NCBI GenBank assembly: GCA_910575565.1
Contig: CAJTFL010000004.1
Span: 62,001 to 126,000, forward strand
Reading direction: 5' to 3'
Origin: Lachnospiraceae bacterium
GTDB lineage: Bacteria; Bacillota; Clostridia; Lachnospirales; Lachnospiraceae
DNA: 64,000 bases
Part shown: piece by piece, positions 1-9,780 of the stretch
Layout: each line of letters starts with the position of its first letter
Position numbering within the stretch: the stretch's first letter is position 1
Position numbers and translations under genes: made by a program
Notes under the pieces: generated by a model
The model's input: the letters and a program-made list of their open reading frames with translations, nothing else
What the model was told of the DNA's origin: nothing
Databases searched by the model: none

Positions 1-66
1 CAATGCGGGAATGATCATCACCAGGGCTGTCCTAGTCTTCCTCCTGTTCCTGGCCGTTTTTCTCAT
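1..66 (-). CDS. Sugar ABC transporter permease, N-terminal fragment (runs off window)
   Basis: The first 22 codons of a minus-strand gene are visible. They begin at an ATG (64-66) preceded by a purine-rich GGGGGAAGG ribosome binding site. The peptide has a basic N-terminus (MRKTARNRRKTRT) followed by the start of a hydrophobic segment (ALVMIIPAL). This is the usual start of MalF-type permeases that follow a solute-binding protein. The gene lies 18 nt downstream of the broken binding-protein gene, so it is the expected second gene of that transporter operon. The assignment rests on position and a short N-terminus only. Confidence 0.6.
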   Translation of the reverse strand, partial: MRKTARNRRKTRTALVMIIPAL

Positions 67-84
67 GTCCAAAAACCTTCCCCC

Positions 85-1015
85 TTATTTGCTTAATTCC
101 CCGGTATCGGAAAGGGAAGCATTCACTGCGTCGCCCAGCCACGCCGCTGCCTCCTGGGGGCTTTTCCCTTCCTGCAAAACCTTCGCAATGGAATCACTCA
201 TCGCCTGTGTAACGCCAGCCAATGTCACCGGCGGGAAAGACACCCCTTCCGCTTCAAGCTCTGAAAAGCCTTTGCTCCAGATGCTTTCCACGTATACGTC
301 ACTTCTGGGGGAACCGTAAGACCATACCTTATCCTGCCATTCTTTCCCGGCTATCGCTTTCATCAGCGCGATGGCTCCCTCTTTATTTTTGCTGTCCTTA
401 AACACAAACATCGGCTTGCATTCCATATAGGTATAAGGCTTGCTGCCCTCCGGGTAAGGAATCGGGTGTACGCTCACATCCTTCATGGTATCCTCGTACT
501 GGCTTTCCTTATTTCGCAGCCAGTTCCCGGACACATGGGAAGCCACAAGGCCGGTACAGAAATTATCATCCGTTTCTTCCCAGGACCAGTTTTTTGCGCT
601 TGGGTTTACAATTCCCCGTTCAAACAGATCCTGGTAAAACTGGAAGGCCATAGGCACAGTCCGGCACATTCCCGCCTGCCGCTGCCGTCAATATCTTTTC
701 ATGGAGCATTTCATAGGTGAAATTCGTACAGTTTACTTTATATCCTGTCTCTTCCTCAAACTGTTTAATCATTTCCAGAGAATACGTTTCCTTGTCGCTC
801 CCCGAAGTCCACTGGGTCCATATCTCTATGGTCTGCCCCTCCCCCGGCTTCTTCGTTTCCCCATTCCCTGCCTGGGAAGGCGCAGGCGCGTCCCCGCCTG
901 TTGTCTCGTTTGCCGCCCCGCCTGTTTTTCCGTCTGCTGCCCCGCCTGTGCCATTGCAGGCGGCAAGTGAAGCTGCCATAGTAAGTGCCAGCATTAAGCT
1001 CATCGCTTTTTTCAT
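85..1015 (-). pseudogene. ABC transporter sugar-binding lipoprotein, broken by an internal deletion
   Basis: The 5' part (from 1015) encodes a lipoprotein signal peptide with lipobox LAAC, a Gly/Ala/Thr-rich linker, and the start of a family 1 extracellular solute-binding fold (TIEIWTQWTSGSDKET). That frame stops at about 620. The 3' part, in another frame down to 85, encodes a typical C-terminal half (FYQDLFERGIVNPSAKNW, then GAIALMKAIAGKEWQ). Together the two parts give only about 310 residues, against about 430 for the family. The middle of the protein is therefore missing and the frame is shifted, with the junction near 650-665. An RBS (AGAAAGGGG) precedes the start. It was probably the target gene of the adjacent response regulator. 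It is either a genuine deletion or a collapsed assembly. Confidence 0.75.
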
Positions 1016-1121
1016 CGTAAATTACCCCTTTCTCTCCTACAAAATCCATTTTATTTCCATCAGTTATATGCGCATATCCCTTTGATACCCCGACCTTATC
1101 ACAGCCACTGCTTTTCTGCAA

Positions 1122-1155
1122 TAAAAAAGAGGGGGTCTGTTAAAAACACCCCCTT
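1122..1155 (-). terminator. Rho-independent terminator after the response regulator gene
   Basis: Read on the minus strand, AGGGGGT pairs with ACCCCCT across an 11-nt loop and is followed by CTTTTTT. It lies 40-70 nt beyond the stop of the response regulator and before the solute-binding gene, so that transporter gene probably has its own promoter within 1016-1120. Confidence 0.75.
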
Positions 1156-1194
1156 ATTCATTAAAAATGCCCCTCTGCCTGAACAAAACAGCCC

Positions 1195-2763
1195 TTACCG
1201 GTTTACCCGTTTATAGCTAACTGGGCTTTCCCCATAATACTGTTTAAATTTTTCCGAAAACGCTTTCGTGTCGTTATACCCTACCTTTTTCGCCAGCTCC
1301 TGGACACTGAGCCCATTATCCGCCAGCAGCAGTTCCAACGCCTTTTCCATCCTCACCGACGCCAAGTAATCCTTAAAATTTTTCCCAGTCTTCTGCTTAA
1401 AAAACGCGCTGAAATAATACGGGTTCATAAAAAATTCCTTGGAAAGAATCTTTAAATTAATGTCCTGGCCGTAATGTTCACGGATATACAGCTTAATGTT
1501 CCGAACCGTCTCATTTTCGCCGCCCATATTGGGAAACACCCGCTTTTCAATAAACTGGGTGATATAATCTGTAACATAAGACTCCAATTCATGGAACGTC
1601 TCCAAATCCCGCACCTGGGACACAAAATGCTCATACTGGCTTCTGTCTGCCTCCCCTATCTGACAGTAATTGCACAGCTCCCTCATCAGTTCCATAAGAA
1701 GGGCAACACACCGGTTTTCCGCCACTACCCGGTTCCCATAATGGATCTCCCCAATCAAGCCAATGCAGGCAGGCAGCTTTTCCCTCCACCCCGGTTCCTG
1801 GTGAAGGATGGAACGCACAAGCTCCTGATAAGCTGCGTTGTAATCATCAAAAGATTTATCATACTCTTTATTAATATGGTCATACACCGTAATTTTATCC
1901 GGTTGAAAATAATAAAGCTTACAGGCAAATGACGCCGTTTTCCAGGCAAATTTTAACTGTGAAAGGCTGTCTATCCTTTTTCCAATTCCTGCGGCCAGGC
2001 AAACCCCATATTTATGCTCTATACGTTCTAATACGGACGAAACATCCCCATAGCATCGTTTGCTTTCCTCTTTTGGATAAAATAAAATCATGCTGCAGTA
2101 CCTGACTTCCCGCTTCAGGCAAAACCCCAGTTTTTCTTTTGCAACATATTCCTCAATCCGCTTAAACACGGTAAACCGCAGCAATTCCCGTTCACCCTGG
2201 CTTTTGCTTTTTTCTTTCTCCATTCCAACAACCGCAAAGCAAACGCCCACATAGCAGACCCCAGAAACCGGCATCCCCATATCCTCAAACTTTTTATACA
2301 GCTCCTTAAACCCATACTCCGATGTTGCCGCTTTAAATACTGCCTGGGGGCTTTCCTTATCTTCCTTCAAATATTCCAGGGAAAGCTTGTCTTCCAGCGC
2401 TTCTTTCGCCTTAACCACCGCGCCCTCCAATTCATCCTTCGCTACTGGTTTAAGCAAATACTCCACTACCCCATATTTTAATGCCTGTTTCGCGTAATCA
2501 AACTCTTGGTATGCACTTAAAAAAATTACCTTTGATCTTAACCCATTCTCTTTAATATACCGCACAACATCAATCCCAGATTGTTTCGGCATGGAAATAT
2601 CCGAAATAATAATATCCGGTGCCAGCCTTTGTATCTGCTCAATCAGCTGCTGCCCATTTTTTGCCGTCCCCACCACCTCTGCATTCAGCTGCTCCCAATC
2701 GACCATTTTCAGCAGCCCTTTAATAATCAAGGGTTCGTCATCTGCCAATACCACGGAATACAT
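1195..2763 (-). CDS. AraC-type two-component response regulator (YesN family)
   Basis: This is a cytoplasmic transcriptional activator of 522 residues, normal for the YesN family. Residues 1-120 form a receiver domain with the acidic pair D8-D9, the phospho-acceptor D55 in IIISDISMP, and a conserved lysine in YLLKPV. A long middle region follows, and the last 100 residues carry an AraC double helix-turn-helix (INLKILSKEFFMNPYYFSAF; YGESPVSYKRV). The gene starts one base after the kinase gene ends, so the two are co-translated. YesN proteins typically activate carbohydrate ABC transporter operons. The obvious target here is the broken binding-protein and permease operon immediately downstream. 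Confidence 0.93.
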   Translation of the reverse strand: MYSVVLADDEPLIIKGLLKMVDWEQLNAEVVGTAKNGQQLIEQIQRLAPDIIISDISMPKQSGIDVVRYIKENGLRSKVIFLSAYQEFDYAKQALKYGVVEYLLKPVAKDELEGAVVKAKEALEDKLSLEYLKEDKESPQAVFKAATSEYGFKELYKKFEDMGMPVSGVCYVGVCFAVVGMEKEKSKSQGERELLRFTVFKRIEEYVAKEKLGFCLKREVRYCSMILFYPKEESKRCYGDVSSVLERIEHKYGVCLAAGIGKRIDSLSQLKFAWKTASFACKLYYFQPDKITVYDHINKEYDKSFDDYNAAYQELVRSILHQEPGWREKLPACIGLIGEIHYGNRVVAENRCVALLMELMRELCNYCQIGEADRSQYEHFVSQVRDLETFHELESYVTDYITQFIEKRVFPNMGGENETVRNIKLYIREHYGQDINLKILSKEFFMNPYYFSAFFKQKTGKNFKDYLASVRMEKALELLLADNGLSVQELAKKVGYNDTKAFSEKFKQYYGESPVSYKRVNR

Positions 2764-3795
2764 TTATTCAGCCTCACCTTCCTGATCATATATGGGAAGC
2801 CTGCACCTTACAACCGTTCCCAACCCTTCCTTGCTGCTTAAGCACAGCCCATACCCTTCCCCAAATTGAAGCTTAATCCGCTCTTCTATATTTTTCAGGC
2901 CAATGCCCGTACTTTTCTCCCACTTTCCCTGCCTGGCAGGCTTCCCATCAAGCACGCCGTTTATCTCCTCCAAGGCTTTCCCGTCCATCCCAACGCCATC
3001 ATCAATCACCATTACCTCCAGGCTGTCCTGTTTTCGTTCTGCATAGACCGCTACAAGCCCCTCCCCCTTAGGGGCAATCCCATGCTTTACGGAATTTTCA
3101 ACAAGAGGCTGCAAGGTCAGCCTTGGCATCCTGCACATTAACGTATCATCACCTACATTCATCTCCAGCTGGACGGCATTTTCATACCGTATCCTGATAA
3201 TATTAAAATAATCCTGGAGATTATCCAGCTCTTCTTTTAATGAAACAAGGCTGCGGTTATCACTGCTTAAATACCTCATCTGTGCCGACAAGCTTTCCAG
3301 CATAAGGGCAGTATCCTGATCGTCATTGGTTATGGCAGACATCCGTATGGAATCCAAGGTATTATAAAGATAATGGGGCTGTATCTGTGCGGCCAGCGCG
3401 TTAAGCTGGGCTTCTTTCTGCCGTATTTCTGAAACATAGACTTTTTCAATATGCTTTTGAAATAAGATTTGCTTTAAGGCATCCTCTACCAAATTTTCCC
3501 TTAACACATCGGAAATCCCGGCATCTGTAAGGATCTCATAAAAATACCCGTAATCGTTGGACTCATACTCATAAAGATACTTGCTGTATTCCCCAATATC
3601 CTCCAGGAGTTCCTGGATATCATCACGAATCCCCCTGGTGGTCTTATAGCTGTTATCAATGGCCGACTTTGCCACTGACTGGATATTCCTGCTAAACACT
3701 GCAAGGCTTATGAGCATAAACGGCAAAAATCCCAACACCAAGAAAGCGATTACCGATTTCGTAAAAATACTGATATAGGTTTTGCCCCTTTTCAT
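2764..3795 (-). CDS. Sensor histidine kinase (YesM family) lacking TM2 and HAMP
   Basis: Only 343 residues, against about 580 for YesM kinases. Residues 16-35 form one transmembrane helix, and residues 36-112 look like the start of an extracellular sensor. The sequence then passes directly into the segment that normally follows HAMP (IEKVYVSEIRQKEAQ, 116-130) and the phospho-acceptor box QIQPHYLYNTLDS with H141. The catalytic domain is complete: N box LVENSVKHG, G box IDDGVGMD and GIGLKNIEERI. The missing part is the second membrane helix, the HAMP domain and most of the sensor, removed in frame. The gene overlaps the upstream lipoprotein gene by 4 nt. Signalling across the membrane is doubtful in this form. 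Confidence 0.85.
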   Translation of the reverse strand: MKRGKTYISIFTKSVIAFLVLGFLPFMLISLAVFSRNIQSVAKSAIDNSYKTTRGIRDDIQELLEDIGEYSKYLYEYESNDYGYFYEILTDAGISDVLRENLVEDALKQILFQKHIEKVYVSEIRQKEAQLNALAAQIQPHYLYNTLDSIRMSAITNDDQDTALMLESLSAQMRYLSSDNRSLVSLKEELDNLQDYFNIIRIRYENAVQLEMNVGDDTLMCRMPRLTLQPLVENSVKHGIAPKGEGLVAVYAERKQDSLEVMVIDDGVGMDGKALEEINGVLDGKPARQGKWEKSTGIGLKNIEERIKLQFGEGYGLCLSSKEGLGTVVRCRLPIYDQEGEAE

Positions 3796-5123
3796 TCCCC
3801 CAATTCCCTCCAGCGAAGGTTCAAATACTCCCCGGCTTCCCCTGCATCCATAGAATCGCCAGCCAAAAGGTACAATACCTTTGCCAGCTCATCTTTAAAT
3901 TCCCTGGACATATAACTGGCGCTTAGAAATACTTCTTCCTTCTGGGCATACCGGTAATCTACAATCAGCTCCTGCTGCACAAAAGGAGAAGGGTATAAAA
4001 TCCTTTTTTTCGTTGTTTGGAAACCGTACACCAATTTCAGTATTTCCCGATAATTTTCATCCTCAAACAAAAACTGGAAGAACCGTTCCACTGCCTGGTA
4101 ACGTTTAGGATCCTCCATGCATTCCTTTGATATGGCAAACTGGGAGCCGATTTCCGTAGCCGCCACCGTTTCCCCCTCCTTGCGGGGCAAAAAGAACCAG
4201 GCCAGCCGGACTTGGCCCTCCTCCCCTGTCCCCTCATCTTCCATATCTTCGCTTGTCGCACTCATGCAGCCTGGATCTGACCGGATAAGGTTGGCAATAA
4301 ATATAGGCTTAGCATAATACATGGCTGCCTTTCCATCCAAAAATTTTGATATCACCTGGCTGTCATTCATATAAACCGAATCTTTCAGCACATTTTCCCC
4401 CGTCAGCAGCTCTTGGTAATCGTCAAACATCTCCTGGTATTCCGGCTCAAGGAAATCCGGGATATCCGGCCCGTTTTCCCTGACCCTTAAGGACACATCC
4501 TTCTGGTAAAAGTAGTTCAGCCAATACATAATGCTGTCCTCTTTTGTCCCGCCGCAAATAACCGGCGCTATCCCATTTTGCCTTAATATCCCGCAAAGGC
4601 TAAGAAACTCTTCATACGTTTCCGGGATCGACAGACCATGCCGTTTAAACAACGCCTGGTTGTAAATAATCCCATAGGTGGTCGTATACACCGGCACAGT
4701 ATAAATTTTTCCCTGTATCTGCCGTGGGGATTCAATCAGGCCGCTGATTGAACAGGGAATCTGGCCTAAGCGGCCATTGTCCACGTACTGCTCCACATTT
4801 TGTAGTTCAAACAGATCCGGGAATTCGTCCAAAGCCTCCTTTACCTTCAGGCTTTCTTCGTAAGATCCATTCCTGGGCTCCTGGAGCACCAGGCGGATAT
4901 CCGGGTTTGCATCCTCAAACTTGCTGCACAGATCATCCATAGCCAAAGACCAGGTAATGTCATCCCGGGAATACAAAACCGTTAACACCGTCTTTTCCGC
5001 CGGTATTTCCCTTTCCCCGGCCTTGCCCTTGCCTGGCGGCTGGGCATAAAAGCAAGCACCCAAAAAAAGCGCCAGACAACCGATCCAGGCTCGCACCACG
5101 AAAAACAGGGGATGCCCCTGCAT
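3792..5123 (-). CDS. Extracellular solute-binding lipoprotein linked to the two-component system
   Basis: A 443-residue family 1 binding protein. The N-terminus is a lipoprotein signal peptide (lipobox LGAC, cysteine at about residue 24). The mature part has binding-protein features such as VLYSRDDITWS, DLFELQNVEQYVDNG and AAMYYAKPIF. It is the first gene of a lipoprotein-kinase-regulator set with overlapping genes. In such sets the lipoprotein usually serves as a sugar sensor for the kinase rather than as a transport component; that is inference here. It begins 18 nt after the stop of the IlvD/Edd gene on the same strand, so read-through from that operon is possible. The start has only a weak RBS (GACAGGGG). 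Confidence 0.85.
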   Translation of the reverse strand: MQGHPLFFVVRAWIGCLALFLGACFYAQPPGKGKAGEREIPAEKTVLTVLYSRDDITWSLAMDDLCSKFEDANPDIRLVLQEPRNGSYEESLKVKEALDEFPDLFELQNVEQYVDNGRLGQIPCSISGLIESPRQIQGKIYTVPVYTTTYGIIYNQALFKRHGLSIPETYEEFLSLCGILRQNGIAPVICGGTKEDSIMYWLNYFYQKDVSLRVRENGPDIPDFLEPEYQEMFDDYQELLTGENVLKDSVYMNDSQVISKFLDGKAAMYYAKPIFIANLIRSDPGCMSATSEDMEDEGTGEEGQVRLAWFFLPRKEGETVAATEIGSQFAISKECMEDPKRYQAVERFFQFLFEDENYREILKLVYGFQTTKKRILYPSPFVQQELIVDYRYAQKEEVFLSASYMSREFKDELAKVLYLLAGDSMDAGEAGEYLNLRWRELGE

Positions 5124-5141
5124 CCCCTGTCACTTCACAAA

Positions 5142-6893
5142 TCACCCTTTCTCATATTCCAGATAAGCGCCTTTCATGGGCGACGCCGCCAAATCGGAAA
5201 ACAGGCGCAGCACCCCCCGCTTATATTTCACCGGCTTAGGCTGCCAGTTTTTCTTCCGTTCGGCCAGGATGGCTTCCATTTCCTCCGGCGTTTTCCTCTC
5301 CCCCTTAACCCCGACGATTTCCAGGATCCGCTGCCTTACATCCAAATGGATCAGATCCCCTTCCTCCACCAGGGCGATAGGCCCTCCTGCCTGAGCCTCG
5401 GGGCTGCAGTGGCCGATAACCGGGCCGGTGGAAGCGCCGGAAAAACGCCCATCGGTAATGAGGGCGATGCTCTTCCCCAGCTCCTTGTCCGAAGAAATGG
5501 CCTCTGAGGTATAGAACATCTCCGGCATCCCCGAACCCTTAGGGCCTTCATAGCGGATAAATACCGCATCCCCCGGCTTAACCTTATGATGGAGGACGGC
5601 ATCGATGCATTCCTCCTCACTGTCAAAGGGGCGGGCAGTTAAGGTGGCGGAAAACATCTCTTTGGGGCAGGCCGTATGCTTGATCACCGCCCCCTCGGGA
5701 GCCAGGTTGCCTTTCAGCACGGCAATGGAACCGTCTGTGCCGATGGCCTGATCATACGGACGGATGATGTCTTCCCTAGTCAGGCTTAAGCCGTATTTCT
5801 CATTGGCCTCCTCAAGCCATTTCTGGCAGCGGCCATAGAAGCCGCCCTGGCGCAGCTCTTCTAGGTTCTCCCCCAAGGTCTTTCCCGTCACCGTCATCGC
5901 ATCCAGGTGGAGGACGCTTTTAATCTCCTCCATAATGGCCGGGACGCCTCCGGCATAGTAGAAGAATTCCGCAGGCCACCGCCCCGCCGGGCGCACATCC
6001 AGCAGATAATGTGCTCCCCTATGGAGCCGGTCAAAGGTGTCTCCCGTAATCTCAAGGCCGAATTCATGGGCGAGCGCCGGGATATGGAGCAGGCAGTTGG
6101 TGGAGCCGGAGATGGCGGCGTGAACCATGATGGCGTTTTCAAAGCTTTCCATGGTCACAATATCCCTGGGCCTCATGTTTTCCCTCTGAGCCAGCCATAC
6201 CGCCAGCTTCCCGGCATTCCTGGCATATTCCATCAGATCCGGGCTGGTGGCAGGAAGAAGGGCGCTGCCGGGAAGGGCAAGGCCTAAGGCTTCCGCCATA
6301 ATCTGCATGGTGGAGGCCGTGCCGATAAAGGAGCAGGCCCCGCAGCTGGGGCAGGCGTTGCATTTGGCCCATTCTAACGTTTCCTTGTCAATCTCCCCCC
6401 GCTCATACTTGGCAGAGTACATCCCCAGCTGCTCCAAGGTCAGCAAATCAGGCCCTGCCGCCATGGTTCCCCCCGTCACCACCACCGAGGGGATGTTTAC
6501 CCTGGCTAATCCCATCAGGTTCCCCGGCATCCCTTTGTCGCAGCTGGCCATGAAAACCCCTGCGTCAAAGGGCGTGGCATTGGCCTGGATTTCAATCATA
6601 TTGGCAATCATCTCCCGGCTGGCAAGGGAAAAATTAATGCCGTCCGTCCCCTGGCTCTCGCCGTCGCAGATATCCGTGCAGAAATACCTGGCTCCGTAGC
6701 CCCCGGCCTGGGCGATCCCTTCCCTGGCGGCCTCCACCAGCTTATCCAAGTGGCCGGAGCCGGGATGGCTGTCGCCGAAGGTGCTCTCCACAAAAATCTG
6801 CGGCTTTGCTAAATCTTCCGGCTTCCACCCGGTTCCCAGGCGCAGAGGATCCATCTCCGGGGCAAGCTGACGCATTTTTTGGCTCGTTAACAT
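5142..6893 (-). CDS. IlvD/Edd family dehydratase (dihydroxy-acid or sugar-acid dehydratase)
   Basis: Fe-S dehydratase that removes water from a 2,3-dihydroxy acid or aldonic acid. Family signatures are present: ASCDKGMPGN, CPSCGACSFIGTAST (cluster cysteines), HAAISGSTNCLLHIPA, and DGRFSGASTGPVIGH near the C-terminus. I chose the ATG at 6893, which has a GGAAGGAAAA ribosome binding site, over an upstream ATG at 6923 without one. That gives 583 residues. No other branched-chain amino acid genes are nearby. It is the last gene of a unit with D-serine ammonia-lyase, an AGCS carrier and a phosphodiesterase, so a catabolic sugar-acid role is more likely than isoleucine/valine synthesis. The substrate is unknown. 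Confidence 0.85.
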   Translation of the reverse strand: MLTSQKMRQLAPEMDPLRLGTGWKPEDLAKPQIFVESTFGDSHPGSGHLDKLVEAAREGIAQAGGYGARYFCTDICDGESQGTDGINFSLASREMIANMIEIQANATPFDAGVFMASCDKGMPGNLMGLARVNIPSVVVTGGTMAAGPDLLTLEQLGMYSAKYERGEIDKETLEWAKCNACPSCGACSFIGTASTMQIMAEALGLALPGSALLPATSPDLMEYARNAGKLAVWLAQRENMRPRDIVTMESFENAIMVHAAISGSTNCLLHIPALAHEFGLEITGDTFDRLHRGAHYLLDVRPAGRWPAEFFYYAGGVPAIMEEIKSVLHLDAMTVTGKTLGENLEELRQGGFYGRCQKWLEEANEKYGLSLTREDIIRPYDQAIGTDGSIAVLKGNLAPEGAVIKHTACPKEMFSATLTARPFDSEEECIDAVLHHKVKPGDAVFIRYEGPKGSGMPEMFYTSEAISSDKELGKSIALITDGRFSGASTGPVIGHCSPEAQAGGPIALVEEGDLIHLDVRQRILEIVGVKGERKTPEEMEAILAERKKNWQPKPVKYKRGVLRLFSDLAASPMKGAYLEYEKG

Positions 6894-7019
6894 GAAATTT
6901 TCCTTCCTTTCTTCTTCAGGCATTTTCTTTCATCATATCTTCCAATATAGCATACGATGCCGCAAGCCGCAACACTTTAAGCTTCCCTGTACAAATCTCT
7001 GCAAAAAACTGCCTGTCTA

Positions 7020-8345
7020 TCACTCCGGCAATCCCATCTGCAAATACGCCTTCCTCGTTTCCTCGGGAACCATGCTTCCGCCGGTGGCCCAGGCAATATG
7101 GGTTGCATTCTTCATCTTGTCCGCAAGCCCCATCTTTTCTATATAGCCCTTTAATTCTTCCGGACGGATCAGGGCAGCAAAAGCGGCGCAGGAACTGGGT
7201 TCAATAAAAATATCTTCACTGGCAATCAGCCCGCGCATTAAATCATACAGCTTTTTATCCTCAATTGTGGCAATACCGGAAAGCATAGGCTCCACCACTT
7301 TCCCCACAAACGCCGATGGCCGTCCCACCGCCAGCCCGTCCGCATCGGTACGCCCGTCAATGCCAAAATCCTTTACGCTTACCTGATCCTGCAGCCCTGT
7401 GGCCATTCCCAAAAGCATACAGCAGGCATGGGTCGGCTCGGTAAAAAAGCAGTGCACGTTATCCCCGTAAATCTGTTTGATTCCGTAAGTCACCCCGCCC
7501 GGAGCGCCGCCAATCCCGCAGGGGAGGTAGACAAACAGCGGATGTTCCCCATCTACCGGGATCCCCTGCTGTTCCAGTTGGTTTTTCAGCCTTTCTCCTG
7601 CTACGCTGTAGCCCAGAAACAGGTTCTGGGAGTTTTCATCATCCACAAAATAACTCATGGGATCGGCATCGGAGTTCCTCCGCCCCTGTTCCACGGCAGC
7701 GCAGTAATCATCGGCATATTCAATCACTTCCACCCCACGGCTTCGCAGCAAATCCTTCTTCCACTGCTTGGCATCCGCCGACATATGGACAATCACGCGA
7801 AACCCCAGCTTTGCACTCATAATGCCGATGCTCATCCCCAGATTTCCGGTGCTTCCCACCTGCACGGTATATTTTCCAAAAAACTCCCTGCACTTTGGCT
7901 CTGCCAGAATGCGGTAATTATCGGTTTCCTTTAATAAACCTGATTCCAGCGCCAGATCCTCCGCGTGTTTTAATACCTCATAGATTCCTCCCCTGGCTTT
8001 TACGGAGCCGGATATGGGCAGATGGCTGTCCATCTTCAGCATAAGGCGCCCTTCAATCCCCCCTTGATAGGATGCATTTAAAAACTGCTTCATCCCGGGA
8101 ATTTCCCGAAGCTCCGATTCGATGATTCCGCCGGTTTCCTTTAATTCGGGAAATACTTCTTCCAAATAGGGGGCAAAACGCTCCAGCCGGTTTTTTGCAT
8201 CCGTAATCTGCTCCGGCTTTATCTGGGTTATCCTTTGCTCTGCCTGGGGAACCAGCTTATCATTCAGCCAGAAAACTTCCTTTAACTGAGCGGCATCGTT
8301 TACCGCCGGAATATTATCCATATATTGTTTAAGTTCCAAATCCAT
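7020..8345 (-). CDS. dsdA: D-serine ammonia-lyase
   Basis: PLP enzyme converting D-serine to pyruvate and ammonia (weakly D-threonine). Its 441 residues match the DsdA length. The PLP lysine is K116 in GSVKARGG. The glycine-rich phosphate loop is [10 protein letters not shown], and the long alpha-helical N-terminal region typical of DsdA is present. It sits between an AGCS amino acid carrier gene (73 nt upstream) and the IlvD/Edd gene on the same strand. The RBS is AGGAGAAAC. No DsdC-type LysR regulator or DsdX transporter is nearby; control probably comes from the DeoR gene at the head of the operon. Confidence 0.92.
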   Translation of the reverse strand: MDLELKQYMDNIPAVNDAAQLKEVFWLNDKLVPQAEQRITQIKPEQITDAKNRLERFAPYLEEVFPELKETGGIIESELREIPGMKQFLNASYQGGIEGRLMLKMDSHLPISGSVKARGGIYEVLKHAEDLALESGLLKETDNYRILAEPKCREFFGKYTVQVGSTGNLGMSIGIMSAKLGFRVIVHMSADAKQWKKDLLRSRGVEVIEYADDYCAAVEQGRRNSDADPMSYFVDDENSQNLFLGYSVAGERLKNQLEQQGIPVDGEHPLFVYLPCGIGGAPGGVTYGIKQIYGDNVHCFFTEPTHACCMLLGMATGLQDQVSVKDFGIDGRTDADGLAVGRPSAFVGKVVEPMLSGIATIEDKKLYDLMRGLIASEDIFIEPSSCAAFAALIRPEELKGYIEKMGLADKMKNATHIAWATGGSMVPEETRKAYLQMGLPE

Positions 8346-8417
8346 GAGTGTTTCTCCTCTTTTCTATTTCATCATCAAAGAAGCATTAAACGCTTTTCGC
8401 CGCTTCTTAAGTTAAGG

Positions 8418-9770
8418 TTAAGTTATGTATCCGTTTTTCGTATCCATAAATTCTTTTACCAGCTTCCTGACCTGGGGAGCCAGGCAAACGAGCGCCGCGA
8501 TATTAGGCAGAATCAAAAGCCCCAAGGCACAGTCCTGAATGTACCAGACCATATCGATGCTCCCAAGGCTCCCCAGGATAATCAATACTGGAAAGAGATA
8601 GCGGTAGGCCACGGCCAGCCCCGGCTTTTTTAAGTAAGTCAGGCTGACGTGCCCGAAATACCACTGGCTCATCAGCGAAGTGGAGGCGAACAAAACCAAG
8701 CTGATATAAATGATATACTGCATCCCCGGAAATACGCTCTTAAAGGCAGCGGCAGCCAGGGTTGAAGCATTCTTATGAACCCCGGCCGCCCCGGTAATCA
8801 GCACGGTAAACCCTGTCGTGCTGCAGATCAGCATGGTATCGATAAAAACCTCGATAACGCCGTACATCCCCTGGCGCACCGGGTGATCCACCTCGGCGGA
8901 AGCATGGAGAACTGCTGCCGAGCCTTCACCAGCTTCATTGGAATACAGGCCTCTGGCTACGCCAAAACGCATGGCTTCTTTCATGGTAATCCCGGCAAGA
9001 GCCCCTGTGCCTGCCTTAAAGGAAAAAGCTTCCTTAACAATGGAAACCAACATTGCCGGTATCTGCCCCATATGCAGCAGCAAAACCATCAGGCCGCCGA
9101 TAACGTATATCCCTGCCATCACCGGGACGATGTTCTGGGCCACATGAACCAGCCGTTTAAACCCGCCCCGGATAATCAGGCTCATCACCGCGGCAAACAA
9201 AATTCCGGTCAACAGAAACGGCATATGAAAGGCTTCATTGACCACGTTGGAAATGGTGTTGGACTGGATTAAGGTTCCGCCGGAATTCTGGATGAACAAA
9301 AGGACTGCCACAAAAACCCCGGCCCATTTCCAGTGCATCCCATGCTCAATGTAATACATCGGCCCTCCGGCAATGTCGCCCTTTTCGTCACGGCCATGGT
9401 ACTTCACGCCCATCACAATCTCGCCGAATTTCGTAGCCATCCCTAAAAACGCCGCCGCCCACATCCAAAACAGCGCGCCGGGGCCGCCGGACAGAATCGC
9501 CGTCGATACCCCTACGATATTTCCGCTGCCCACACAGCTTGCAACGGCTGCACACAGCGCCTGATAAGACGAGCATTTCTTCTCATCCTTTACTTTATCC
9601 TGCTTTTTGGAAAACGAAAAGAAGCCTTTCTTCAGGAGCCGCAGGCATTTAAACTGTACGCATCCGGTAATTACGGTGTACAAGATTCCCAAGCCTAACA
9701 GTGCCGCTAAAATCCAGTCACCCCATAAAAAATCTGCCAGGCTTTTGCACAAATATTCTATTCTTTCCAT
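8418..9770 (-). CDS. AGCS family sodium/amino acid symporter
   Basis: A 450-residue integral membrane protein with about ten hydrophobic segments. It has the alanine/glycine:cation symporter signature region: VASCVGSGNIVGVSTAI near the N-terminus, GGPMYYIEHG in the middle, and EAGEGSAAVLHASAEVDHPV, where EAGxGSA is the family hallmark. It probably imports a small amino acid with sodium. Its place between a phosphatase gene (10 nt upstream) and dsdA suggests that D-serine or D-alanine is a substrate, which is inference. The start at 9770 follows a stop-overlapped junction with the phosphodiesterase gene. Confidence 0.9.
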   Translation of the reverse strand: MERIEYLCKSLADFLWGDWILAALLGLGILYTVITGCVQFKCLRLLKKGFFSFSKKQDKVKDEKKCSSYQALCAAVASCVGSGNIVGVSTAILSGGPGALFWMWAAAFLGMATKFGEIVMGVKYHGRDEKGDIAGGPMYYIEHGMHWKWAGVFVAVLLFIQNSGGTLIQSNTISNVVNEAFHMPFLLTGILFAAVMSLIIRGGFKRLVHVAQNIVPVMAGIYVIGGLMVLLLHMGQIPAMLVSIVKEAFSFKAGTGALAGITMKEAMRFGVARGLYSNEAGEGSAAVLHASAEVDHPVRQGMYGVIEVFIDTMLICSTTGFTVLITGAAGVHKNASTLAAAAFKSVFPGMQYIIYISLVLFASTSLMSQWYFGHVSLTYLKKPGLAVAYRYLFPVLIILGSLGSIDMVWYIQDCALGLLILPNIAALVCLAPQVRKLVKEFMDTKNGYIT

Positions 9771-9780
9771 GAGTTAAGCC

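Noticed and set aside
5142-6893. ilvD of isoleucine/valine synthesis
   Set aside because: No other ilv or leu genes nearby; the operon context is catabolic, so only the family name is given.
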